A stretch of DNA of 64,000 nucleotides from CAMAVH01 sp046297835 (lineage in GTDB: Bacteria > Pseudomonadota > Alphaproteobacteria > SMXQ01): contig JBKBHI010000002.1 of assembly GCA_046297835.1 (NCBI GenBank), positions 62,001 to 126,000 of the forward strand. Reading direction: 5' to 3'. Each line of letters starts with the position of its first letter. Position 1 is the first letter of the stretch. Below are positions 34,229-42,906 of the stretch, one piece after another. Both the position numbers and the translations under genes were made by a program. A model generated the notes under the pieces. The model was not told the DNA's origin, made no database searches, and saw only the letters and a list, made by a program, of their open reading frames with translations.

Positions 34229-35953
34229 GTGAAAAGCCTAAAGCACACGGACGCCATGCCACATACAGCTCCCTCAGAAGATGAAATTATTCGCCTTTTT
34301 GAGACTGGACAGCTGTGGCAAGAAATTACCCGACACCATGCAGAAGATGATGAATCTGAAGATTCATTTGTCCGGCGCTGTATCCGCCTGCATAACAAGT
34401 CACGCATTGATTTACTCGGCTTAGCGAGCGAAGAAAGACTTCTTCAAACGCCAACCCACCAATTTTTTACCGCGCAGCATTTCTACTGCAACGCAATTCC
34501 CGAATTGCATGCAACCGTGGGCGCCGTCATGCAATGCTGCTTGGACCTCGTTACAAAAGCCGGAAATGATCTGGCATCGAATTTACCAAATGCCGCATTC
34601 CGCCAATGGTGTTTAAATAATTCAGATGGGACCAATGCGGTCATTGCTGCGGCACGAACAGGCGACGATCTCGCCAAAAAATTTGTAACATTCGCGCTGG
34701 AAGCACTTGGCGACACGGCAGTAGCGCTGAGCTTTGTGTCTGATTTTTTCGACGACCGGCGCCTATCGGGAATGACTGCTCTCGGGCGCATGAAATTCGC
34801 AGATCATGCGGCGGCACAAATCGCTCTGACAGCTTTAGCGCCTCATGTTGGTCAGGGCGACGAAAACACCCGTAACAATGCGCTACTAGCCTCTTTCAGA
34901 ATACTTGAAAGCCACAACGATGCTGTCCTTGCATATCAGCTCGTGATTGACGCCACGACGATTGCGACACCGATGTTGCTCATGGGCCTGGCCATGGTCT
35001 TATCAAATCACCAGGCGCAACTAAGTGATAATTCTATTCGATCGATTTTGAACGCGCTTCTTCATGTGCCTCATGAACATAACGGGACGATCAAACAAAT
35101 CGATCAAGGCTTGCGCAAGCTGTTAAAGACGCACACAAATCTCGCCGTCGACTATTTAACCCAAAAATTGGCGGACGCGAATTTCACGATCGAGGATTTT
35201 CCCTCAACACGCCATCGATTGGTCCATGAGAATTCCGAGGTACTGCAATCTGTTCTAGTGAGCTGGCTTCTCGTCGGCACCGTTAAGCTTTGCAACAATC
35301 TTTCCAAGCTTCTACCAGACGACGAAAAAGCACCCCTGAGTATCGATTTTCAAAAATACTCCCTCACGTCCAGTCAACGCATTTTCATCTGCCATAAAGC
35401 CATTGGCTTTCTTTTTATAGATGCCGTTGCTTGCTGCTCCATCATCGTGTCTCTCCTTCGCACGAGCGATCGAGAAAGCGCAGGGGAACTGGTCAATCTC
35501 CTAGTTGATCCGATGCTGCGAAATTACGGTGGCAACTCGCTCGACTATCTCAAGAGTATAGAAAAATCTGACCCCGCATATAACGCAGTAAGGCGTGCAT
35601 TGCGGCGCAATGATCAACATATCGCCGGATTGAATGCTGTGGGTGAAATCAAGGAGCTGCACCCATCCACGCACAACCGAAACTTGGTGGATCAACGACA
35701 GTTTGACCAGATGCACGCCGCGCAGAAGCAAGCGGAAAGCCAATCCATTTTTGCGGACCTCGTTCACCGATCCGTTCTTCTGTATGGCAAAAAATCCCTC
35801 ACATATGTCAATGACCCATCGGGAGAGAGGCGTGAGTTAGAATTGGATCTCAAATCCATAACCGTCTCGGTGGAAGTGCCACGCGGACAAACCCTTGATC
35901 CGGTTGGCCTGGAATACATGCTTCGGGTCTTTCGCGCAGAGAAACCGACATGA
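34229..35953 (+). CDS. helical protein of unknown function in the five-gene operon
   Basis: I do not recognise this 574-residue protein. It is predicted almost entirely helical, with paired amphipathic helices suggestive of HEAT/TPR-like repeats, and ends in a short beta-rich segment (LTYVNDPSGERRELELDL; ITVSVEVPRG). No transmembrane helix or catalytic motif is clear. The start is GTG 34229, 43 bases after the GT51 gene; an ATG at 34256 is the alternative. It overlaps the downstream nuclease gene by ATGA (35950), so the two proteins probably form a complex. Base composition is lower in GC than the flanking GT51 and RecQ genes in several hand-counted samples. Confidence 0.7.
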   Translation: MKSLKHTDAMPHTAPSEDEIIRLFETGQLWQEITRHHAEDDESEDSFVRRCIRLHNKSRIDLLGLASEERLLQTPTHQFFTAQHFYCNAIPELHATVGAVMQCCLDLVTKAGNDLASNLPNAAFRQWCLNNSDGTNAVIAAARTGDDLAKKFVTFALEALGDTAVALSFVSDFFDDRRLSGMTALGRMKFADHAAAQIALTALAPHVGQGDENTRNNALLASFRILESHNDAVLAYQLVIDATTIATPMLLMGLAMVLSNHQAQLSDNSIRSILNALLHVPHEHNGTIKQIDQGLRKLLKTHTNLAVDYLTQKLADANFTIEDFPSTRHRLVHENSEVLQSVLVSWLLVGTVKLCNNLSKLLPDDEKAPLSIDFQKYSLTSSQRIFICHKAIGFLFIDAVACCSIIVSLLRTSDRESAGELVNLLVDPMLRNYGGNSLDYLKSIEKSDPAYNAVRRALRRNDQHIAGLNAVGEIKELHPSTHNRNLVDQRQFDQMHAAQKQAESQSIFADLVHRSVLLYGKKSLTYVNDPSGERRELELDLKSITVSVEVPRGQTLDPVGLEYMLRVFRAEKPT

Positions 35954-37635
35954 AGCTTCTCTTTCGCAATTACCTCTCGTCTCTCAAAGAACGAGATGAA
36001 CTCGATGCGATCTTACCCGACCTTCTAAGTGAACTTGGCTTCACTGTGTACTCGCGCCCTCAGCGTGGCACGTCACAAGCTGGCGTTGATATCGCTGCTG
36101 TGGGCAAAGATGAGGATGGCGAACAAAAGGTTTTCTTATTCTCGATTAAGCAAGGCGATCTCACGCGCTATTCTTGGGATAATGATTCACCTCAAGCAAT
36201 GCGCCCATCCCTCAATGAAATCTTAGACAATTACATCCCGCATCGTATTCCGAAGCGTTACAAAAAATTAAAGATTGTCATTTGCCTCGTGTTTGGCGGC
36301 GATATGCATGAACAACTGCGCAGTACGGTCAATGGCTACATTGAGAAAAATTCAACAGACCGTATTTCATTCGATGAATGGAATGGCGACAAACTTGCCG
36401 GTCTCCTCTTACAAGGCATTTTACGAGAGGAGATTATGCCGAAGGAATTGCGATCACATTTACAGAAGGCCGTCGCCATGGTTGACGAGCCGGATGTTGC
36501 CTATCAACACTTTTCCTATCTGGTCAGACAATTATGCCAAAAGGCAAAAAATGGCCCCGCGCGCATACGAGTCGCGCGGCAAATATACATCGCCTTGTGG
36601 GTGCTCTTCGTATGGGCGCGAGACATCGATAATCTCGAAGCACCTTATCAAGCCAGCGAGTTAACGCTTTTATATGTGTGGGAGCTACTGCGCCCGCATA
36701 TCGGCGCCAAATCCTTGGCTATCAATAAAGCTTTGACGAGTGTGCTCAATCATACGATTGCATTGCATCTCATCATTGCGACCGATTTTTTAAATCGAAA
36801 AATTCTCCCTCACGCGGCCGTCCCCGATGCCATATCGATGGCGGTACATTCCAGAACGCCGATTGATGTAAATATCAAACTTTTTGACATTCTTGGGCGC
36901 ATAGCCCTGACGGGCCTGTGGCAACTCTGGCAAGTGCGCCGGGAAACAGAGGACGTACAGACGAAGGTCAGGCTTCAGCTCTCTGAGCTGTCCGCATTGG
37001 GCTTTAAACTGATCTCTAACAATTCAGCACTCTTTTTACCGGCACGCGATCAACAAGCCATCGAAATTGCACTCTTCTTACTTTTTGTCGCAAGGGTTGG
37101 CGGCAATGCTGATGATGCACATGCCTGGCTTTTAGAAATCACTCGGCGATTGCGTCTGAGCGTCATAAGCCATGGACAATACCCGAATATCTTTTCAAAT
37201 TATCATGAGCTCATTGCTCATCCACGCGCACAAACTGACGAATACCGCCGTGAAGCAACGGCAGGCTCGATCCTTATTCCCTTGCTTGCAGCATTCTTAT
37301 CCGCATTTGGGAATAAAGAGGCTCTGCAAATTCTCACGGATCTAAAAGCTGAGGATTTAGCGCATTGCACATTGCAATGGTGGATACCTGATCGAACAAG
37401 CGAAGACTCGCTATACATTGGCCGACGCAATCACGGCGTTGCAATTTGTGATCTTCCACTTTCCTCAGCTGGAAATGACCTGATTGACACTCTGCAAACA
37501 GCTTGTAAGAAGCTTAAGGCAGAGTTTGCGTCATTATCCGCGATAAATACCGAATGTTGGCTAGTGGTTTTGACGGCCTGCCGTCATTATAGATTGCCCA
37601 TACCACCGCAGTTTTGGCTTGAGATCATCGCTTAG
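35950..37635 (+). CDS. Mrr-like PD-(D/E)XK nuclease with helical C-terminus
   Basis: A 561-residue protein. Residues 15-150 have the Mrr-type fold pattern: LLSELGFTVYSRPQRGTSQAGVDIAAVG (read as two blocks) with candidate Asp47, then VFLFSIKQGDLTR with Lys67, and LKIVICLVFGG. The residue before Lys is SIK rather than EXK or QXK, so the metal site is somewhat altered. The remainder is helical with no known domain. It is coupled by ATGA to the upstream helical protein and ends 10 bases before the HNH-RecQ start. As an Mrr relative it may cut modified or foreign DNA. Activity is inferred. Confidence 0.72.
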   Translation: MKLLFRNYLSSLKERDELDAILPDLLSELGFTVYSRPQRGTSQAGVDIAAVGKDEDGEQKVFLFSIKQGDLTRYSWDNDSPQAMRPSLNEILDNYIPHRIPKRYKKLKIVICLVFGGDMHEQLRSTVNGYIEKNSTDRISFDEWNGDKLAGLLLQGILREEIMPKELRSHLQKAVAMVDEPDVAYQHFSYLVRQLCQKAKNGPARIRVARQIYIALWVLFVWARDIDNLEAPYQASELTLLYVWELLRPHIGAKSLAINKALTSVLNHTIALHLIIATDFLNRKILPHAAVPDAISMAVHSRTPIDVNIKLFDILGRIALTGLWQLWQVRRETEDVQTKVRLQLSELSALGFKLISNNSALFLPARDQQAIEIALFLLFVARVGGNADDAHAWLLEITRRLRLSVISHGQYPNIFSNYHELIAHPRAQTDEYRREATAGSILIPLLAAFLSAFGNKEALQILTDLKAEDLAHCTLQWWIPDRTSEDSLYIGRRNHGVAICDLPLSSAGNDLIDTLQTACKKLKAEFASLSAINTECWLVVLTACRHYRLPIPPQFWLEIIA

Positions 37636-37645
37636 CGAGAGATTT

Positions 37646-39304
37646 GTGTCTGATCCTTCGAAATGGGCGGATATCCGAAAGGTCGTTTTAGAACGCGACG
37701 GCTACCAATGCTGTGATTGTCGTCTTTCTCTCAATTCTCATAGCGCTCATATACACCATGTGATGCCGCGTGCACTCGGCGGTGCCGATGAACCAGCCAA
37801 TCTCATCACGCTATGTACTGGCTGTCATGCAGCCTTCCACCCCAATTTACAAGGCAGGCTGTCGCGTCGGCTGATGGAGCGCTGGGCTTGGTCACTGGCC
37901 CGCTGGCTCGATCAGTCGATCCCCAAAGTCGGCGAAATCGCCGCTCTCGGTGCCGCCCTTCGCTTTTTTGGCGTCGCCAAATTACGTGACGGTCAACTAC
38001 CGGTCGTGATTGCCGCTCTGCAGGGCCGCTCAATTTTGATGATTAGCCCCACCGGCTCGGGCAAAAGCCTCTGCTTTCAGCTGCCCGCGCTGATGTCACG
38101 CGGAACCAGCTATGTCATCAGCCCACTTAAAGCCCTGATGGCTGATCAAATCAGTAAGCTGACCCGCGCCAAGATTCCTGCCAGCTTTATCAACAGTGAT
38201 CTCGACCGGCAGGAAAAATCCATCCGCTATCAATTGTTGGCGCAAGGCGCGCTCAAATTGCTCTATTGCGCGCCCGAACGCTTCAATCCCGATCTGGTCA
38301 ACCAAGAGGAATTGGACCGCATTACCGCGGTCAAGCCGCGCTATCTCGTCATCGACGAGGCCCATTGTATCGACAAATGGGGGGGCGATTTTCGCCCCAG
38401 CTATGCCCAACTTGGCGCTGTCAAAGCTCAGCTCGGCCATCCAGCAGTACTTGCCTTCACCGCCTCAGCCGGCGTGCGGACCCAACGCCGCATTCTGCAA
38501 TCGCTTGGCCTGACCAATGCGACCGTCTTTGTCCGCGGTGTCGACCGCCCCAACATTGCACTCTGTCGCCTGCCCCTCGAAGATGACGAGCAACGTTATG
38601 ATCTCTTGGCCATGCTCCTCAAGTTGCCCATGGCGGGGCGCTGCATGATCTTTGTCCCCACGGTGCGTATCGGCGAAGCAATCTCAGCAGCATTGATGCA
38701 GCGAGGCCATCATGTGCCGTTTTACCATGCCAAACTGCGGCCTTCGGTCCGCGAATTTCTTCAGAAGCGCTTTACCGGTGAGATGCAACCCTCCTGCACC
38801 GCCATTATCTGCACCAATGCCTTCGGCATGGGTTTGGATATTGCCGACGTACGTCTTGTCTTGCATTGGCAGCACCCCGCTTCGATGGAAGATTATCTCC
38901 AGGAATTTGGTCGTGCCGGCCGTGACGGCGCGCAGTCTCTCGCCCTGCTGCTCACGCGTGATAAAGACGTCGGCCTGCATGACTATATGATTCGCCGCAC
39001 CCTCGAGAACGCTTCACTCTCTGAAGCCGACAAGGCTTTGGCCTATCGCGAAAAGCGCCGGGCTCTCGATGACATGAACCGAACGGCCACAGAGCGCAGT
39101 GCCTGTCTGCGCCAGCGCATCCACGATTATTTTGTCGATCCGCAGGCAACGGGGCCCGACTCCTGGGCCCTCTGCATTCTCAATTGGATCTTCGGCACAC
39201 GCAGTAAGCAGGTTAAGCCCCAATACTGTTGTGACTATTGCGACCGAGTGACCGGAAAAAGCTTACTGCAATGGATGAAAACTGTCATCCAACCACGTCA
39301 ATAG
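37646..39304 (+). CDS. HNH nuclease fused to a RecQ-like helicase
   Basis: Residues 1-75 form an HNH nuclease finger: CXXC near 22-25, IHHVMPRALGG with the catalytic His pair, NLITLC..CH..FH. Residues 100-460 form a RecQ-family SF2 helicase: SPTGSGKSLCFQLPAL near 135-150, SPLKALMADQ, DEAHCIDKWGGDFRPSY, TNAFGMGLDIADV, and QEFGRAGRDG. The C-terminus keeps only a CDYCDR zinc remnant; the RQC winged helix and HRDC domains are missing. I choose GTG 37646, preceded by GAGAGA and after the previous stop; a TTG at 37619 is possible. It closes the five-gene operon. It would unwind and nick DNA. Confidence 0.88.
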   Translation: MSDPSKWADIRKVVLERDGYQCCDCRLSLNSHSAHIHHVMPRALGGADEPANLITLCTGCHAAFHPNLQGRLSRRLMERWAWSLARWLDQSIPKVGEIAALGAALRFFGVAKLRDGQLPVVIAALQGRSILMISPTGSGKSLCFQLPALMSRGTSYVISPLKALMADQISKLTRAKIPASFINSDLDRQEKSIRYQLLAQGALKLLYCAPERFNPDLVNQEELDRITAVKPRYLVIDEAHCIDKWGGDFRPSYAQLGAVKAQLGHPAVLAFTASAGVRTQRRILQSLGLTNATVFVRGVDRPNIALCRLPLEDDEQRYDLLAMLLKLPMAGRCMIFVPTVRIGEAISAALMQRGHHVPFYHAKLRPSVREFLQKRFTGEMQPSCTAIICTNAFGMGLDIADVRLVLHWQHPASMEDYLQEFGRAGRDGAQSLALLLTRDKDVGLHDYMIRRTLENASLSEADKALAYREKRRALDDMNRTATERSACLRQRIHDYFVDPQATGPDSWALCILNWIFGTRSKQVKPQYCCDYCDRVTGKSLLQWMKTVIQPRQ

Positions 39305-39309
39305 ACGTA

Positions 39310-40056
39310 CTACAGCCGCGATATCACGACGATCGCGATGATGATTAAGACAACCCAAAACCAGATCCCCGCTGCGCTCGATTCATTCGGCGGTACGGTC
39401 TCTTGCGAGAGAGCTGCTCGGTCATTCTCTCGATGAACTGGAGAAACTGGCGTCGTCGAAACGGGTTGATGCCGCACCGGACCAGGGCGTGGCGAACTTC
39501 GCTGCTGGATTGTTCCAAAACGTCTTTTTGTTGCACGTGACTTACCCAGTAAGCCGCTTTGCAGAGGGTGCGCCGCTTGCAGGGCTGCAATTGCAATTTG
39601 CGCGCAAGCATGAGCATCCGAGTCTGCGCGATGATGATTCAGTGTGATTTTAAGCTGCCGGCATACATCAGGGAGCTTGGTCGGATAAATGCTCCAAGCC
39701 GCCCGTGCGAGCTTCACGGTACATATAAATGGAATGTCCGGAGCGGCTTGCCCTGCGCGTTCGCAGCAAGCCTTTAGCACCTTCCGGTCGAAGGCCGCAT
39801 TGTGGGCGAGAAGATAATCCGCGTCGCTGATCTCTGGCCATAGCTCTTGCCAGACTTCGGCAAAGGTCGGCTCGGATCGCACATCGGACCAGGTAATGCC
39901 ATGAATGTAAGTAAATACAAATTGCGAGCGGGGTGGTCGAATCAATCGATGTGTAACTTTGGTCAGTTCGCCATCATCGATAATTGCCAGGCCGATTGCA
40001 CAAGCGCTATCTGGGCTCTGGTCTGCTGTTTCAAAGTCGATTGCCACCAAACGCAC
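39310..40056 (-). CDS. DnaQ-like exonuclease with C-terminal membrane anchor
   Basis: A 3'-5' exonuclease core: VAIDFETADQ (ExoI), LLAHNAAFDRKVL (ExoII), ADSDAHACAQIAI (ExoIII, HxxxxD-type). A roughly 60-residue Pro/Ser/Arg-rich linker follows, with one C-terminal transmembrane helix (IWFWVVLIIIAIVVISRL). Tail anchoring of an exonuclease is unusual. GTG 40056 is preferred because GGGGGA lies 4-9 bases upstream; a TTG at 40068 would add four residues. It converges on the HNH-RecQ gene with a 5-base gap, and its codon style resembles that gene. It may degrade DNA entering at the membrane; this is inferred. Confidence 0.8.
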   Translation of the reverse strand: MRLVAIDFETADQSPDSACAIGLAIIDDGELTKVTHRLIRPPRSQFVFTYIHGITWSDVRSEPTFAEVWQELWPEISDADYLLAHNAAFDRKVLKACCERAGQAAPDIPFICTVKLARAAWSIYPTKLPDVCRQLKITLNHHRADSDAHACAQIAIAALQAAHPLQSGLLGKSRATKRRFGTIQQRSSPRPGPVRHQPVSTTPVSPVHRENDRAALSQETVPPNESSAAGIWFWVVLIIIAIVVISRL

Positions 40057-40314
40057 GGGATCCCCCAATCTGTATGCGCAACTGATGAAACCTGACCCCC
40101 TGTAAACCTGCCGTTACAGGCACGCAGATTTTTGCACTTCATAGTCATTAGATTAGGTTCACGAGATAGATATCCGCGGCCTTCGATAGAATAGCCAAGG
40201 ACGTATCTCCAAAGTTTGTATCGAAGTGGATAGCTTAATTTGAAAGCCCAAACTATTGGCGGACTTCGCGGGATTTCTTACACTGAGATAAATGTTTTAC
40301 CGGGGGAGTCCGCC

Positions 40315-42081
40315 TTGCCAGCGCAAACAATTCAGAGCCAAGACATTTCCGTCTCTGGCATCTTTCAATCGTTCTATGCCGTACCTGATTATCAGCGTGA
40401 GTATGTCTGGCAAAGTGATCAAGTCGAACAACTCCTCAGCGACATTAATGCTGAGATCGACTACTCGAACAATGGTGAGTCACCGGAATATTTCATAGGC
40501 AGTATCGTCGTCTGCAAGAGCGATCGCGGCATCTTCGATTTGATCGATGGCCAACAGCGCATGACAACGCTTTACATATTGTTATGCGCTATACGCGATC
40601 GGGCTAAGGTACTGGCGCAAAACCCTCCCGGCACGATTAATTTTCTAATTGCTGCGCCAGACACTGATGCGCGCGGACAAGACACTTATAGATATCGACT
40701 TGATCTTCAATACGAAGACAGCGGTACGGTTCTTGTTGATCTCGCCGATGGCAAGGCGCTGAATATTGGTACCACCCCTACTAGTTCGATTGAAAATATT
40801 TCAAATGCATACAAGACGTGTGCCAACTTTCTCACGCGCGAGTTCGGAGAGAATATGGCCGCGTTGCGCATTTTCTTCGGCTATGTAACGAACAAAGTGA
40901 AGTTGATCAGGATTGAAACCGAAAGTGTCGCCAAAGCTTTAAAGATCTTTGAAACGATCAATGACCGAGGCGTTGGCCTCAATTCCATGGATTTGTTGAA
41001 GAACCTTCTGTTTATGAAGGCTCGCACTGAGGATTTCCGTAAACTCAAAGAGGTTTGGAAGCGCCTTCAAGATGCGATCTATACAATGGAAGAAAAGCCT
41101 CTCCGGTTTCTTCGCTACTATATTTTAGCTAATCACGATATCGAAGTTCTGCGCGAGGAGGATATTTATGATTGGTTCGTTCGCAATGAACGTGAATGTG
41201 GCTATAGCCAGCATCCTCTCAAATTTGCTGAAACCCTTTTAGATGCGGCCAGCGCCTACGGTCACTTCTTGTCCGGCCGTGACCATCACGGGCAATCCAA
41301 TCGCTTTCTACAAAACATCAAAATGCTCGGTGGTAAGAGCGCCCGCCAACACCTGATTATTTTACTCGCAGGTCGCCATCTCACATCCGATCAATTCGAC
41401 GAATTGTGTAAAGAGGTTGAGAATCTTTTCTTTTGTTATGTGATCACACGTGAATCAACTCGCGACTTTGAGCGTAATTTTGCGCGTTGGTCGACCGAAC
41501 TGCGCGGGATCAGCGATCAAACATCATTTGAAAATTTTCTAAATGAACATTTTTCCAAAACGAAGCGTGATTTATCAGTTCGTTTCGACGAGGCCTTCTC
41601 ACGTCTTCATACCGATGCAATCCAATTCTATCGTTTGCGCTATATCCTAGCGAAATTGACCCAGTACGTGGACATGCAGGGGTTTGGCGTCATCGACGGT
41701 ACTCAATCGTTGTCGCGCTATACCGACGGGGTCGATATCGAGCATGTTTTTCCACAGAATCCCAACGAAGCCGCAAGACGTGAATTTGGGATGGCTGAGG
41801 AAATGACGAGTGGTTTCCTGGGCAATCTTGTCCTGGCCGAACCGGCGATTAATCGCGCTCTTGGAAATGAGCCTTACTCAACGAAGCGTCCCGTGTATGG
41901 GCAGTCACAATATTTGCTAACGCGCGTACTCGCCCAAAAGGTGCAAGTCGGTACAAATACCGCGATGGACCGGGCTATCGCCGAGCTTGAAACATATGAC
42001 AAATGGAATACGGCTGCGATTGCCAAGCGCCAGGGCGAGTTGGCCAAACTCGCGCGCAAAACGTGGGATATCCCCAAGTGA
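40315..42081 (+). CDS. DUF262/DUF1524 (GmrSD/SspE-like) restriction protein
   Basis: A 588-residue protein. The N-terminal DUF262 nucleotide-binding domain has VPDYQREYVW, GSIVV and DLIDGQQRMTTLYILL. The C-terminal DUF1524 HNH-type nuclease is DIEHVFPQNP...LGNLVL. A long helical middle links them. This is the architecture of type IV modification-dependent enzymes such as GmrSD and the phosphorothioate-dependent SspE. TTG 40315 is chosen because GGGGGAG lies 6 bases upstream; an earlier TTG at 40240 would add 25 residues without a ribosome site. No DNA-modification genes flank it, so it may target modified phage DNA. Confidence 0.85.
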   Translation: MPAQTIQSQDISVSGIFQSFYAVPDYQREYVWQSDQVEQLLSDINAEIDYSNNGESPEYFIGSIVVCKSDRGIFDLIDGQQRMTTLYILLCAIRDRAKVLAQNPPGTINFLIAAPDTDARGQDTYRYRLDLQYEDSGTVLVDLADGKALNIGTTPTSSIENISNAYKTCANFLTREFGENMAALRIFFGYVTNKVKLIRIETESVAKALKIFETINDRGVGLNSMDLLKNLLFMKARTEDFRKLKEVWKRLQDAIYTMEEKPLRFLRYYILANHDIEVLREEDIYDWFVRNERECGYSQHPLKFAETLLDAASAYGHFLSGRDHHGQSNRFLQNIKMLGGKSARQHLIILLAGRHLTSDQFDELCKEVENLFFCYVITRESTRDFERNFARWSTELRGISDQTSFENFLNEHFSKTKRDLSVRFDEAFSRLHTDAIQFYRLRYILAKLTQYVDMQGFGVIDGTQSLSRYTDGVDIEHVFPQNPNEAARREFGMAEEMTSGFLGNLVLAEPAINRALGNEPYSTKRPVYGQSQYLLTRVLAQKVQVGTNTAMDRAIAELETYDKWNTAAIAKRQGELAKLARKTWDIPK

Positions 42082-42099
42082 TCACTACTTCATGCCGCC

Positions 42100-42342
42100 T
42101 CATTTTATAAGGCAACTCACCTTTTTAAGGACTTCCGGAAGATTCAAGTCTATCGCCTGAGCGATCTCTAATAGCTCCACGACATCAAGTCGCCGCTCGC
42201 CACCCTCATATTTGGCCACAAACGACTGCGGCCGTCCAAGGCGCTTGGCCAGCTGCTCTTGAGTTAGCTCCGTTTTCTTCCTTGCCTCCACCAAAGCTGT
42301 GATTAGCGCCTGGTGGGGCCTGCTGCGCAGGGATTTTCGCAT
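42100..42342 (-). CDS. small XRE-family helix-turn-helix regulator
   Basis: An 80-residue protein that is little more than an HTH: ALVEARKKTELTQEQLAKRLGRPQSFVAKYEGGERR with a short C-terminal helix. It converges on the DUF262 gene (18-base gap) and is divergent from the lipoprotein gene. A perfect palindrome at 42388-42400 just upstream is a likely autoregulatory site. It could control either neighbour; no toxin partner is adjacent on the same strand. Confidence 0.88.
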   Translation of the reverse strand: MRKSLRSRPHQALITALVEARKKTELTQEQLAKRLGRPQSFVAKYEGGERRLDVVELLEIAQAIDLNLPEVLKKVSCLIK

Positions 42343-42387
42343 CGCGCCTGGACTTGATAGTGGGCGCGAGAAGAGCTAATTCCCTTC

Positions 42388-42400
42388 TGGGATTATCCCA
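42388..42400. promoter_or_regulatory. candidate XRE operator
   Basis: TGGGAT-T-ATCCCA is a perfect 13-base palindrome 46 bases upstream of the XRE start and 43 bases upstream of the lipoprotein start. An overlapping TCCC-TTCT-GGGA repeat precedes it. Confidence 0.5.
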
Positions 42401-42442
42401 AAATAGGATTAACAGCGGCAAGTGCCGCCAATCGGGGGAAAG

Positions 42443-42880
42443 ATGAAGCGCAAACGACGCGCAAGCGGCCTCACCAGCTTTCTGTTTCTCGGAATTGGTC
42501 TGTCTGCTTGCAGTTTCCCGCCGTCCTCCCCTGTTCCAGGACGCGACCGCTTCGGCTACGTCTATCCCGAGATCTGCCTCGCGGACGAAGGGCTCGACAT
42601 TCGGATCGGCCCGACCTCTGAAGCGCTAATCGAGCAACGTGCAGCGCAGTTTCCAAACTACAAGCCGATGCGGCTGGGCAGACGAATTCTCGCTTACTAC
42701 GACCAGGACCAAAAACTCATCTGGACGAACCCCAGGATGCAGCACACCGCCTGGGAGATGAATGATGCCATCAAACATGAGCGCTGCCGCGCGGTGGCAT
42801 TGCGCAATGGCGTGCCATGGGACACATCAGGCCAAGAGCCAATCGATCGCCTGAACGGCGGTGTCAGGAGCGGGTGGTAG
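42443..42880 (+). CDS. small lipoprotein of unknown function
   Basis: A 145-residue protein with a lipoprotein signal: basic MKRKRRASG, hydrophobic FLFLGIGLSAC with lipobox LSAC, then a Ser/Pro-rich spacer. The mature part has HERCRAVALRNGVPWD near the end and no domain I recognise. ATG 42443 is preferred because GGGGGAAAG precedes it; an upstream in-frame start at 42422 adds seven residues. It is followed after 26 bases by a zinc-ribbon/peptidoglycan-binding protein, so both may work at the envelope. Confidence 0.75.
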   Translation: MKRKRRASGLTSFLFLGIGLSACSFPPSSPVPGRDRFGYVYPEICLADEGLDIRIGPTSEALIEQRAAQFPNYKPMRLGRRILAYYDQDQKLIWTNPRMQHTAWEMNDAIKHERCRAVALRNGVPWDTSGQEPIDRLNGGVRSGW

Positions 42881-42906
42881 ATGCGACTGGACAGTCTGGT
42901 GAGCCC

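Noticed and set aside
37619..37645. TTG start for the HNH-RecQ gene
   Set aside because: It lies inside the upstream coding end without a ribosome site; the GTG at 37646 with GAGAGA upstream is better placed.
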